Assembly (NCBI GenBank): GCA_035997045.1
Contig: DASYIY010000014.1
Coordinates: forward strand, 1 to 64,000
Source of the DNA: VRUE01 sp035997045
GTDB lineage: Bacteria; Actinomycetota; Thermoleophilia; Solirubrobacterales; 70-9
DNA: 64,000 bases
Direction of reading: 5' to 3'
Of the stretch, positions 44,468-53,139 are shown piece by piece. Each line of letters opens with the position of its first letter. Within the stretch, counting starts at the first letter, position 1. The notes under the pieces are model-generated. The model did no database searches. It was not told the DNA's origin and saw nothing but the letters and a program-made list of their open reading frames with translations. The position numbers and the translations under genes were made by a program.

Positions 44468-45657
44468 GAACGCGCGACGCACACCCCGCACGGACGGCAT
44501 GGCTGATCATCGGAGGCCTGATCGCCACCATGTTCTTGCTCGCCGGCTGCGGCTCGTCCAGCAGCAGTAGCAGCACGAGCGGCAAAGAACTGCAGAGGGT
44601 TGGCAAGGGCGAGGGCTCGCTCAATCTGATCGCTTGGGCCGGCTATGTCGAAGAACCGTGGACGAAGCCCTTCGAAGAAAAGACCGGCTGCAAGGTCAGC
44701 AAAAAGGTCGCCGGCACCTCCGACGAAATGGTCGAGCTGATGCGCAGCGGCCAGTACGACGGGGTCTCGGCCTCGGGCAACGCGACCGCGAGGCTGGTCG
44801 ACGGCGGCGACGTCGACCCGGTCAACGTCGATCTTGTCCCCAACTACAAGACAATCTTCAGCGACCTGAAGAACCAGCCCTACAACACCTTCGACGGCGT
44901 CCACTACGGCATCCCGCATGGTCGCGGAGCCAACCTGCTGATGTGGAACAGCGACGAAGTGAAGCCGACTCCCACCTCCTGGAACGTGATGTTCGATCCC
45001 AAAGTGGCGGCCAAATACAAGGGCAAGATCAGCGCCTACGACGACCCGATCTACATCGCCGACGCGGCCGTCTACCTCAAGGCGCACCAGCCCGAACTGG
45101 GGATCGAAAATCCCTACGAGCTGAACGAAGAACAGTTCGAAGCGGCGGTCAACCTGCTCAAGGAACAGCGCGCCAACGTCGGCGAATACTGGTCCGACGC
45201 GGCGAAGCAGATCTCCGCCTTCGCCGGCGGCGACGACCAGGTCGGCACCACCTGGCAGTACCAGTACTTCGAACTGAAGAACGCGGGCAAGCCGGTGGCA
45301 GCGAGCCCGGCCAGCCAGGGCTTCCTTCCAAAGGAGGGCGCGACAGGCTGGTCGGACACCTGGATGATCAGCTCCGAAGCCAAGCATCCCAACTGCATGT
45401 ACATGTGGATGAACTGGATCGTCTCGCCAAAAGTCAACGCCGAAGTTGCCGAATTCTTCGGTGAGGCGCCGGCTCAGAGCCTTGCCTGCGACCAGACCGC
45501 CGACGTGGAATTCTGCACCAAGTACCACGCCGACAACCCGGGGTTCTGGAAGCGCGTCTACTACTGGGAAACGCCGCTCGCCGATTGCGGCAACGGGTCG
45601 AGCGACTGCAAGGACTACAACGACTGGGTCCAGGCCTGGACCTCGATCAAGGGCTGA
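44464..45657 (+). CDS. potD: Polyamine-type ABC transporter substrate-binding lipoprotein (PotD-like)
   Basis: A 397-residue lipoprotein: basic start, hydrophobic segment and lipobox LLAGC (Cys near residue 29), followed by a Ser-rich linker. The mature part resembles spermidine/putrescine-binding proteins (LNLIAWAGYVEEPWTKPFEE, SQGFLPKEGATGWSDTWMI). Extra Cys pairs (CMYMW, SLACDQT, EFCTKY, ADCGNGSSDC) suggest disulfides. The GTG start overlaps the potA stop and has an AGAGGAGG Shine-Dalgarno. Confidence 0.9.
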
Positions 45658-45677
45658 CCGGCAGCTCGTCGTAGTCG

Positions 45678-46565
45678 ATGGCTAACGGGGCGGTCGTTGC
45701 GAGGAGGTCGGTGGGCCACAGGCTCGCCGGCTTCTTCCACGGCCGCCCCCGCCTGCAAGTCTCCGGCCTGTTGGCCGGCCCGCTCGGCTGGCTGGTTATC
45801 GGCTACCTGGGATCGCTCGCGGTCCTGCTGATCGCCGCTTTCTGGACCGTCGACCCGCTCAGCGGCGAACTGGTCCACGGGCTCAGCTTCGAAAACTTCG
45901 AAACGCTGGTCAACGAACCCGTCTACCGCGAGATCGTCAAACGCACGGTCCTGATCGCGGCCCTGGTCACCGTCACCGACGCGGTGCTCGCCTTCCCGAT
46001 CGCCTTCTACATGGCCAAGGTGGCGAGCCGCCGCGGCAAGGCGATCCTGATCGTCGCCGTGCTGCTGCCGCTCTGGTCGAGCTACCTGGTCAAGGTCTAC
46101 GCCTGGCGCACGATGCTCTCCGCCGGCGGCGTGATCAACTGGGCGCTGGCACCGCTGGGGCTGAGCGGCCCGGGCTTCGGCAGCACCGCGGTCTGGCTGG
46201 TGATGAGCTACCTCTGGCTGCCGTACATGATCCTGCCGATCTACGCCGGGCTCGAGCGTATCCCCAACTCGCTGATCAGCGCCTCCGAGGACCTCGGCGC
46301 CTCGCCCTTCACCACCTTCCGCCGCGTGATCCTGCCGCTCTCCTTCCCGGCGGTAGTGGCCGGCTCGATCTTCACCTTCGCCCTCACCCTGGGCGACTAC
46401 ATCACGCCGCGCCTGGTCTCCAACGACCAGTTCATCGGCAACGTGATCTTCGACAACATCTCCAACAACCTGCCGTTCGCCTCCGCCCTCGCGCTCGTCC
46501 CGATCGTCGTGATGATCGCCTACCTCCTGGTCGCCCGCCGGCTGGGCGCCTTCGAGCACATCTAG
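45678..46565 (+). CDS. potB: ABC transporter permease (PotB-like)
   Basis: A 295-residue permease with six membrane helices and the EAA loop SASEDLGASPFTTFRRVILP near residue 205, characteristic of binding-protein-dependent permeases. It begins 20 nt after potD and is followed 3 nt later by potC. Confidence 0.9.
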   Translation: MANGAVVARRSVGHRLAGFFHGRPRLQVSGLLAGPLGWLVIGYLGSLAVLLIAAFWTVDPLSGELVHGLSFENFETLVNEPVYREIVKRTVLIAALVTVTDAVLAFPIAFYMAKVASRRGKAILIVAVLLPLWSSYLVKVYAWRTMLSAGGVINWALAPLGLSGPGFGSTAVWLVMSYLWLPYMILPIYAGLERIPNSLISASEDLGASPFTTFRRVILPLSFPAVVAGSIFTFALTLGDYITPRLVSNDQFIGNVIFDNISNNLPFASALALVPIVVMIAYLLVARRLGAFEHI

Positions 46566-46568
46566 GCG

Positions 46569-47438
46569 ATGAGGCTCTCGCGCCGATCGACCGTGCTGCT
46601 CCGCCTGGCGATCGCGGTCGGCCTCGCCTTCATCTACATCCCGCTGATCGTCATCTTCATCTACGCCTTCAACGCCAGCAACATCCTCGAATGGCCGCCG
46701 CCGGGGCTGACCCTGGACTGGTTCCCGAAGGCGATCGAAAGCCCCTCGGTCCACACCGCGCTGCTCACCTCGCTGAAGGCGGGGCTTGCCGCAACCGCGA
46801 TCGCGATCGTGCTCGGCACCCTCGCCTCGCTCGCCGTCGCCCGCTACCGCTTCTTCGGCCGCGAGACGATCTCCTTCCTCGTGATCCTGCCGATTGCCCT
46901 GCCCGGGATCGTCACCGGCGTGGCGATCAGCAACACCTTCACCCAGGTGCTCGGCGTCCCGCTCAGCCTGCTGACCGTGATCGTCGGGCACGCCACCTTC
47001 TGCGTCGTCGTCGTCTACAACAACGTCGTCGCCCGCCTGCGCCGGGTCTCGGCCTCCTACGAGGAAGCCTCGGCCGACCTCGGCGCCCACACCTGGCAGA
47101 CCTTCCGCTTCGTCACCCTGCCCAGCCTGCAGACCGCCCTCGCCGCCGGCGGGCTGCTCGCCTTCGCCCTCTCCTTCGATGAGATCATCGTCACCACGTT
47201 CACGATCGGCGCCGGCGAAGAAACGCTGCCGATCTGGATCTTCTCCCGCCTCTTCCGCCCCAACGAACTGCCGATCGTCAACGCGGTCGCGGTGCTCGTC
47301 GTGCTGATCTCGATCGTCCCCGTCTACCTCGCCCACCGGCTCACCCGCGAGGAGGGCGGAGTCGCCGCGGCGCGCGGCGGTCGCGGCGGCCGGATCGAGG
47401 GCGGTGGCGATGAGACCGCGGCCACCGCGATGCCCTAA
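46569..47438 (+). CDS. potC: ABC transporter permease (PotC-like)
   Basis: A 289-residue partner permease with the EAA loop EEASADLGAHTWQTFRFVTLP near residue 160 (20 residues or fewer quoted in part) and six helices. It is last in the transporter operon. The C-terminus has a Gly/Arg-rich tail (AAARGGRGGRIEGGGDET) beyond the last helix that is unusual for the family. Confidence 0.9.
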   Translation: MRLSRRSTVLLRLAIAVGLAFIYIPLIVIFIYAFNASNILEWPPPGLTLDWFPKAIESPSVHTALLTSLKAGLAATAIAIVLGTLASLAVARYRFFGRETISFLVILPIALPGIVTGVAISNTFTQVLGVPLSLLTVIVGHATFCVVVVYNNVVARLRRVSASYEEASADLGAHTWQTFRFVTLPSLQTALAAGGLLAFALSFDEIIVTTFTIGAGEETLPIWIFSRLFRPNELPIVNAVAVLVVLISIVPVYLAHRLTREEGGVAAARGGRGGRIEGGGDETAATAMP

Positions 47439-47456
47439 AAGTCGTCTGGCCTTGCC

Positions 47457-48185
47457 TTAGACCTTGGAACTGTCGTTTCGGGCGAGGCGCTCGGCCTCTT
47501 CGATCCCCAGATAGGGGGCGAGGATCAACTCGACCAGGTCGGGCAGGAGCTTCTCCAGGTCCGCCGTGCGGCCGGCGCTGATCTCGCGCACGATCAGCGA
47601 GACGATGCCGCCGACCAGCGTTTCCTCGGTCGCTTCCGGCAGCGGCCGCGAGCCGCTGTGCTGGGGACGCCCAGCCTTGAGGATCTCGACGAAGCCCTGC
47701 ATCGAGGCGCGGTGGCGGGCGGCGATCTCACCCCCCGCGGCGACCGGCTCGACCATGCAGAGGCGGGCCAGCTCGGGCTCGGAGGCAAGGAACCGCAACA
47801 TCGTTGCCAGCGCTGCGCGCACCTGCTGCGGCCACTCGCCGAAGGACTCGGCAGCGGCGCGCATCGAGGCGCGGATGTGGTCGGCGACCATGTCGTAGGC
47901 GGCGAGGAAGCAGGCTTCCTTGTCGGCGAAGTGCTCGTAGAAGGTGCGGCGGGAGACCGAGGCGGCTTTGGTGATGTGGGCGACGGTGGTCGCGTTGTAG
48001 CCGCGCTCGGCGACGGTGTCGACCATCGCGGTGATGATCCGCTCGCGCTGGTTCTGGGTGATGAACTCGCGCGGCAGCCCGTGGCGTCCGGCGGGCAGCC
48101 GGGGCGATACATCAGGGGACGACGCGGGGTCTTTGGCTTTCGCCTTTCCCCGTTTCGCGGCGCCCTTTGCGGTCCCCTTGGCCAC
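47457..48185 (-). CDS. TetR-family regulator
   Basis: A 242-residue TetR protein with a ~45-residue basic, low-complexity N-terminal lead (AKGAAKRGKAKAKD) before the HTH (IITAMVDTVAERGYNATTVA, HITKAASVSRRTFYEHFADK). The ligand domain is not identifiable. GTG 48185 follows TATGGT on the minus strand by exactly 6 nt, supporting this long form. It converges on the potABCD operon and heads a block of four TetR genes. Confidence 0.88.
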   Translation of the reverse strand: MAKGTAKGAAKRGKAKAKDPASSPDVSPRLPAGRHGLPREFITQNQRERIITAMVDTVAERGYNATTVAHITKAASVSRRTFYEHFADKEACFLAAYDMVADHIRASMRAAAESFGEWPQQVRAALATMLRFLASEPELARLCMVEPVAAGGEIAARHRASMQGFVEILKAGRPQHSGSRPLPEATEETLVGGIVSLIVREISAGRTADLEKLLPDLVELILAPYLGIEEAERLARNDSSKV

Positions 48186-48220
48186 GGATCGACCATACCC
48201 GAGACGGTCGGCGTCAACCG

Positions 48221-48859
48221 CTACCGCAGCGGCTGGACCAGCAGCTCGTCCTCGGCGGCCCGCGAACCGAGGTACGGCATCACCGCCATGTAGACCAGCT
48301 CGGGCAGGAAGTCCTCGCCGCGTTCGATGTAGCCGCTTTCGATCCTGGCAAGCACGGTGCCGTAGATCGCCCCGGCGACGATTTCGGCCGTGCAGCGGGA
48401 GACCGAATCGGGCTTCTCCAGCTCCTCGCGGCCGCCGTCGAGGATGTCGGCCAGCCCCTGCAGAGTGCGATCGCGCCGCGACTGCGCGCCGCTGCCGCTG
48501 CCGTTCACCTCGACCACGAGGAAGCGGGCGCGGGCCGCGTCCTCCTCGAAGAAGCGCATCGCAGCCCAGCCCGCCGCCCAGACCCGATCATGCCAAGACG
48601 AGGCGCCGGAATAGGCGGCAATGACTCGCTCGCAGAACTCGGCGGCGATCTCGTCGTGGACGCTGAGAAAGCAGTCTTCCTTGCCGGCGAAGCAACGGTC
48701 GAAGTGCGAGCGCCGCGTTTCGGCGCGCTCGCAGACCATCTCGATACTGGTCTCCGCGTAGCCGCGCGTGCCGGCGATCGCGATCATTGCCGCAGCGATC
48801 CGGTCGCGGGCGGGATCGTCCGGGAGGCGCCCGGGCGAGCGTCCATTGGCGCTGCTCAC
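48221..48859 (-). CDS. TetR-family regulator
   Basis: A ~212-residue TetR protein with HTH region IAAAMIAIAGTRGYAETSIE, MVCERAETRRSHFDRCFAGK. GTG 48859 is chosen because of the purine-rich Shine-Dalgarno-like GGGGGAGGGG and because the longer frame overlaps the upstream TetR gene. It probably shares a transcript with that gene (35-nt gap). Confidence 0.83.
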   Translation of the reverse strand: MSSANGRSPGRLPDDPARDRIAAAMIAIAGTRGYAETSIEMVCERAETRRSHFDRCFAGKEDCFLSVHDEIAAEFCERVIAAYSGASSWHDRVWAAGWAAMRFFEEDAARARFLVVEVNGSGSGAQSRRDRTLQGLADILDGGREELEKPDSVSRCTAEIVAGAIYGTVLARIESGYIERGEDFLPELVYMAVMPYLGSRAAEDELLVQPLR

Positions 48860-48893
48860 ATCCGCCCGGCCCCTCCCCCTGCGCTCGTCCTGG

Positions 48894-49580
48894 TCAAGCG
48901 GCGGCGCGCGCCTGCGCCGCGTCGGCCACCCGGCCCGCCTCCACCTCGCCCACATACGGCGTCAGCGTCACCTGCAGCATCTCCGGCAGGAGGCCCTTGA
49001 CCTCCTCGGCGCGGTCCGTCACCAAGCGCTGGTGGACCAGCCAGATCAGCCCACCGACGATCGCCACCTCGAGCCCGTCGGGGAGCCTGCTCGCCCTCGG
49101 GTTGTGAACCCGCCCCTCCCGCAGCTTCGGCGCCACCTGCTCGAGCATCGCCTGGTAGCGGGCCAGCGATGCCCCGCCGGCGGCCTGCGCCTCGACGATG
49201 CAGAGGCGCGCCCGCGCCGGCTCGTTGACGACCATTTCGAGGAAGATCTCGATCCCGGCCGAGATCTGCTCGGCCCAGGACTCCTCCTCGTCGATCAGCT
49301 CGTCGAAGACCTCCGCGGCGCCGGCGACCGTCTCGTCGAAGGCGGCGAGGAAGCAGTCCTCCTTGCTGGAGAACTGCTCGTAGAAGGTCGAGAGGGCGAC
49401 GCGCGCCGTCTTTGCGATCAGCTCGATCGTCGTTTTCTGGTAGCCGCGCTCGGCGACCAACTCGGCCGTCGCCAGCAACATGCGCTCGCGCTGGTTCTGG
49501 GCGACGAAATCGTGCGGGACCAGGTGGCGGCCCGGGGGCAACTTGGCGAGCCTTTCGGAAAGCGATCGCGAATCCGCCAT
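48894..49580 (-). CDS. TetR-family regulator
   Basis: A 228-residue TetR protein with HTH LLATAELVAERGYQKTTIEL, IAKTARVALSTFYEQFSSKE. Its N-terminal block LPPGRHLVPHDFVAQNQRER resembles that of the regulator at 47457 (LPAGRHGLPREFITQNQRER), so the two are paralogues. TACCTT on the minus strand precedes ATG 49580 by 6 nt, so it is leaderless. The divergent gene at 49716 is a fourth TetR. Confidence 0.87.
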   Translation of the reverse strand: MADSRSLSERLAKLPPGRHLVPHDFVAQNQRERMLLATAELVAERGYQKTTIELIAKTARVALSTFYEQFSSKEDCFLAAFDETVAGAAEVFDELIDEEESWAEQISAGIEIFLEMVVNEPARARLCIVEAQAAGGASLARYQAMLEQVAPKLREGRVHNPRASRLPDGLEVAIVGGLIWLVHQRLVTDRAEEVKGLLPEMLQVTLTPYVGEVEAGRVADAAQARAAA

Positions 49581-49715
49581 TCCGGGAAGGTACCAAAAGA
49601 TTCATCTGATGTCTACTTCCTTCTTTTACAGAAAACATTGCGTTCTGGTCACTCGATGTTTTTGAAAGCTGGTATACCTAGACAAAAGGATCTCGTTTGT
49701 AGAACAGGTGGAGCG
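49581..49715. promoter_or_regulatory. AT-rich divergent control region between TetR genes
   Basis: This 135-bp gap is markedly more AT-rich than its surroundings. It contains the minus-strand TACCTT box and a GGTATACC palindrome near 49670, the kind of site a TetR dimer could use. Confidence 0.4.
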
Positions 49716-50429
49716 ATGTCGGAAGAACCCGCCAGCACCCTCGACAAGGAGGATGAGATTGCCTCGATAGTTCCCTTCCCTGGCCTGCGCTCGCGCCCGC
49801 CCCGGGAGCGGTTGCTGGAGGCGATGCTGCAGGTCAGCGGCGAGATCGGCTACGAGCAGGTCGCGGTCAAACACGTGATCGAGCGCGCCAAAGCCAGCCG
49901 GGCGACCTTTTACAAGCGCTTCGAGGACCGCGAGGATTGCTTCGCGCAGGCCTACCACGACGCCAGCGAGTGGCTCTACCAGCGCCTGATCGGCGCCGCC
50001 AAGCGGCAGCCGACCTGGCGCGAGGGCCTGCGCGCGGCGATGGCCGAGCTGCTCGAGTTCTGCGCCAACCAGCCGGCGATCGCCAAAGCGATCTTCGTCG
50101 AGGTCCATGCGGCGGGCGAGCGGTCGCTCGCCCAAAGGGCCGATTTGATGGAGCGCCTCTCCCGCGCACTCGACAGCGCGCGCCGCGAGATTCCCACTCG
50201 CCAAGCTCCACCTCCTGTTACGTCCACCTTCATGGTAGGCGCTATCGACACCCTTGTGTGCGCCAAGTTGATGGATGGCGACGCAGCCAAGGCCCCGGAG
50301 ATGCTCCCGGGCCTCCTCTACTTCGTAGTAATGCAGTACTTCGGCGAGACGGCGGCCTGGGAAGAGATGACCGCGGCGCCGGTTGCAACCTGGCATTCGA
50401 GGCGCGATGCCGCGTCTCAACTTCCCTGA
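49716..50429 (+). CDS. TetR-family regulator
   Basis: A 237-residue TetR protein with HTH LLEAMLQVSGEIGYEQVAVK, HVIERAKASRATFYKRFEDR. The C-terminal domain is similar in length to those of the three minus-strand TetR genes. ATG 49716 is preceded by GGTGGAG. The effector is unknown. Four TetR genes side by side suggest local duplication. Confidence 0.87.
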   Translation: MSEEPASTLDKEDEIASIVPFPGLRSRPPRERLLEAMLQVSGEIGYEQVAVKHVIERAKASRATFYKRFEDREDCFAQAYHDASEWLYQRLIGAAKRQPTWREGLRAAMAELLEFCANQPAIAKAIFVEVHAAGERSLAQRADLMERLSRALDSARREIPTRQAPPPVTSTFMVGAIDTLVCAKLMDGDAAKAPEMLPGLLYFVVMQYFGETAAWEEMTAAPVATWHSRRDAASQLP

Positions 50430-50469
50430 TCGACTGAGGTATAGGTGCGCGGGTCAGCCGCGCACAGCG

Positions 50470-52038
50470 CTACAGCGGGATATTCCCGTGCTTGCGCTTC
50501 GGCTGCGCGACCCGCTTGGACTGCAGCATCCGCAGGGCCTTTATGAGCTTTGGCCGGGTCTGGCGGGGCTCGATTACGTCGTCGATGTAGCCGCGCTCTG
50601 CTGCGGAGTAGGGATTTGCAAAGTGGGCCTTGTAGTCGTCGATCAGCTTTTGGCGGCGCTCCTCGGGGGTCGGCGAGGAGGCGATGTCCTTGCGGTAGAT
50701 GATGTTGACCGCGCCCTCGGGGCCCATCACGGCGACCTCAGCGGTCGGCCAGGCGACGTTGAAGTCGGCCAGCATGTGCTTCGAGCTCATCACGTCGTAG
50801 GCGCCCCCGTAGGCCTTGCGGGTGACGACGGTGAGCTTGGGCACCGTGGCCTCGGTGAAGGCATAGAGCAGCTTGGCGCCGTGGCGGATGATCCCGTTCC
50901 ACTCCTGGTCGGTGCCGGGCAGGAAGCCGGGCACGTCGGTGAAGGTGAGGATCGGGACGTTGTAGGCGTCGCAGGTGCGGACGAAGCGGGCGGCCTTCTC
51001 TGACGCCTCGATGTTGAGCACGCCGGCGAGGAAGGCGGGCTGGTTGCCGACGATGCCGACCGGGAAGCCGTCGAGGCGGGAGAAGCCGCAGACGATGTTC
51101 TTGGCGAAGTGCTCGTGGACCTCGAAGAACTCCTCGTCGTCGACGACGCGGGCGATCACCTCGCGCATGTCGTAGGGCTTGGAGGGGTCGTCGGGGACCA
51201 GCGAGTCGAGCAACTCGTCTTCGCGCTCGGGGTCGTCGGAGGGCTCGAAGCGCGGCGGCGCCTCGAGGTTGTTCGAGGGCAGGAAGCTGAGCAGGTAGCG
51301 AGCGTCCTCGAGGCAGCTCTCCTCGTCCTCGGAGGCGAAGTGGGCGACGCCCGACTTCGAGTTGTGGCTCATCGCCCCGCCGAGCTCCTCGAACTCGACT
51401 TCCTCGCCGGTCACCGTCTTGATCACTTCCGGGCCGGTGATGAACATGTGCGAGGTCTCCTTGACCATGAAGATGAAGTCGGTCATCGCCGGCGAGTAGA
51501 CGGCGCCGCCGGCGCAGGGACCCATGATCAGGCTGATCTGCGGGATCACGCCCGAGCATTTGACGTTGCGGGCGAAGACGTCGCCGTAGGCGCCGAGCGA
51601 AACGACTCCCTCCTGGATCCGGGCGCCGCCGGAGTCGTTGATGCCGACGACCGGCGCCCCGACCTGGGCGGCGAGGTCCATCACCTTGCACATCTTCTCC
51701 GCCATCACCTCGCCGAGGCTGCCGCCGAAGACGGTGAAGTCCTGCGAGAAGACGAAGACGGTGCGGCCTTCGATCGTTCCGTGGCCAGTGACGACGGCGT
51801 CGCCCCAGGGCCGTTTCTTCTGCATCTCGAAGTCGTAGGTGCGGTGGCGAACGAAGACGTCGAGCTCCTCGAAGGAGCCGGGATCGAGCAGCTTCTCGAC
51901 CCGCTCGCGGGCGGTCATCTTGCCCTTCGCGTGCTGCTTCTCAACCGCCTCCTCGGAAGCCGAGTTGATCGCGGCATCGCGCAGCTCGCGCAGGTAGGAG
52001 AGCTTCTCCTCGTGGGTGATCGGGTTCTTCTCGCGCAT
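50470..52038 (-). CDS. Acyl-CoA carboxylase carboxyltransferase (beta) subunit
   Basis: A 522-residue biotin-dependent carboxyltransferase of the propionyl/acetyl-CoA carboxylase beta family. It carries the two crotonase-like halves, with VVGINDSGGARIQEGV near residue 125, GPCAGGAVYSPAMTDF near residue 165, and FTDVPGFLPGTDQEW and TRKAYGGAYDVMSSKH in the second half. With the mutase at 53140 it suggests a propionyl-CoA to methylmalonyl-CoA to succinyl-CoA route. The alpha (biotin carboxylase) subunit is not in the window. TAGACT lies 10 nt before ATG 52038. Confidence 0.93.
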   Translation of the reverse strand: MREKNPITHEEKLSYLRELRDAAINSASEEAVEKQHAKGKMTARERVEKLLDPGSFEELDVFVRHRTYDFEMQKKRPWGDAVVTGHGTIEGRTVFVFSQDFTVFGGSLGEVMAEKMCKVMDLAAQVGAPVVGINDSGGARIQEGVVSLGAYGDVFARNVKCSGVIPQISLIMGPCAGGAVYSPAMTDFIFMVKETSHMFITGPEVIKTVTGEEVEFEELGGAMSHNSKSGVAHFASEDEESCLEDARYLLSFLPSNNLEAPPRFEPSDDPEREDELLDSLVPDDPSKPYDMREVIARVVDDEEFFEVHEHFAKNIVCGFSRLDGFPVGIVGNQPAFLAGVLNIEASEKAARFVRTCDAYNVPILTFTDVPGFLPGTDQEWNGIIRHGAKLLYAFTEATVPKLTVVTRKAYGGAYDVMSSKHMLADFNVAWPTAEVAVMGPEGAVNIIYRKDIASSPTPEERRQKLIDDYKAHFANPYSAAERGYIDDVIEPRQTRPKLIKALRMLQSKRVAQPKRKHGNIPL

Positions 52039-52079
52039 CGGGCGCGGAAGTCTATTTACCCGCGCTCCCGAAGGGAGCC

Positions 52080-52289
52080 CTAGGCGAACGGCTGCTTCTG
52101 CGGTTCGGCGAGGCGATCCAAGAGCTGCTCCAGATCGACCTCGGCGAGGCCAGAGCCCTCGCCTGCCCGCAGCTCAACTCGGGTGCCGAAGCCCTTCGCG
52201 GCCATCGTCACCTCGACTCCCTCGACGGAAGCGAGTTGCTCGACAAGCTCGGGCTCGGACTTCATCAGCGTCCGTGCGGCCTCAATCAT
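52080..52289 (-). CDS. Small hypothetical protein upstream of acyl-CoA carboxylase gene
   Basis: A 69-residue acidic protein (MIEAARTLMKSEPELVEQLA ... LEQLLDRLAEPQKQPFA). It sits 41 nt upstream of the carboxylase beta gene on the same strand. Its position is like that of small epsilon subunits in actinobacterial acyl-CoA carboxylases, but no sequence signature proves this. Confidence 0.55.
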   Translation of the reverse strand: MIEAARTLMKSEPELVEQLASVEGVEVTMAAKGFGTRVELRAGEGSGLAEVDLEQLLDRLAEPQKQPFA

Positions 52290-52366
52290 GGGGGCCGCTT
52301 CAACCAGCAGGCAGCGACTCCTCCCACCCTGGACGCCTGAATGACTCCGTTCAGGGGGGAGAAAGA

Positions 52367-52418
52367 GCGCCCTTCCGACATTGACCCATTTCAGGTGTGG
52401 TCAATGTCGGAAGGGCGC
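52367..52418 (+). repeat. Left terminal hairpin of DUF559 element
   Basis: Perfect 20-bp arms GCGCCCTTCCGACATTGACC (52367-52386) and complement (52399-52418) enclose the 12-nt loop CATTTCAGGTGT. The right arm contains the ATG of the decayed gene (52404). The inverted copy is at 53076-53115. Confidence 0.8.
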
Positions 52419-53097
52419 AACTACAAACGGAGCAGGCAGGCCTGGGGGCAGCATGAGGTGGTGGCGCGGCGGCAGCTGCTGGCGCTCGGGTTCAACGCGC
52501 GGGAGATTGAGCATCGGGTGAGTCGAGGGCGGCTGCACCCGGCTATGCGCGGCGTCTATGCGGTTGGCTGGCCGAAACTTATGCGAGCGCGGTGCTGAGC
52601 CATCGCAGCGCCGCTGCCCTATGGGAGATCGGCCTGGAGAAGCGAGGAGTGATCGACGTCAGCGTTACGCGGCGCGCCGAATTGAAGCGGCCGGGACTGC
52701 GCGTTCGCGGGCGCCCCGCCCTCTCCATCACGGACACTGTGACCCGGAATGGCATCCCAGTCACGAGTCCGACTCAGACCTCGAGATTCTCTTTCGGCCA
52801 ACCGCGATGGAAGCCGGGCTTCCTCTACCGCTCACCAAGCAGATGGTCAATGGCTTCGAAGTCGACTTCTACTGGCCCGACCTTGGACTGGTGGTCGAGA
52901 CCGACGGCCTGCGCTACCACCGCACGCCCTCGACTCAGGCGCGAGACGTACAACGTGACCGTGCCCACACACTCGCCGGGATGACTCCGCTCCGCTTCAC
53001 CCACTACGAGATCAAGTACGAGCGTCCGAAAGTCGCCGCCGAACTCTCCCGAATCGCGAAGCGCTTGGCGAGCCCATCCGATATTGACCACACCTGA
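52404..53097 (+). pseudogene. Decayed DUF559/AbiEi-like protein gene (Vsr-like endonuclease family)
   Basis: Conserved blocks of the common actinobacterial AbiEi-N/DUF559 protein appear in order but in different frames. GFNAREIEHRVSRGRLHPAM and RGVYAVG lie near 52490-52565. After a shift come AVLSHRSAAALWEIGLEKRG (from ~52588) and NGIPVTSPTQT. A further shift gives NGFEVDFYWPDLGLVVETDG, then LRYHRT (~52850-52925), to the stop at 53095. Roughly 60 residues between blocks 2 and 3 are missing. The gene starts inside the left hairpin and stops inside the right hairpin loop. The intact family couples a winged-HTH-like N-terminus with a PD-(D/E)XK-like nuclease domain. Confidence 0.75.
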
Positions 53098-53115
53098 AGT
53101 GGGTCAATATCGGAT
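53076..53115 (-). repeat. Right terminal hairpin of DUF559 element (inverted copy)
   Basis: Perfect 14-bp arms ATCCGATATTGACC (53076-53089) and complement (53102-53115) enclose the loop ACACCTGAAGTG. The loop's reverse complement, CACTTCAGGTGT, differs from the left loop at one base. Stem changes relative to the left copy are compensated on both strands. Confidence 0.8.
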
Positions 53116-53139
53116 ACGCGTGTCTAGGACTGCCTGGAA

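Noticed and set aside
45615..47336. 573-codon minus-strand frame
   Set aside because: Asp/Gly/Arg/Gln-rich shadow of potB and potC, not a protein-like sequence.
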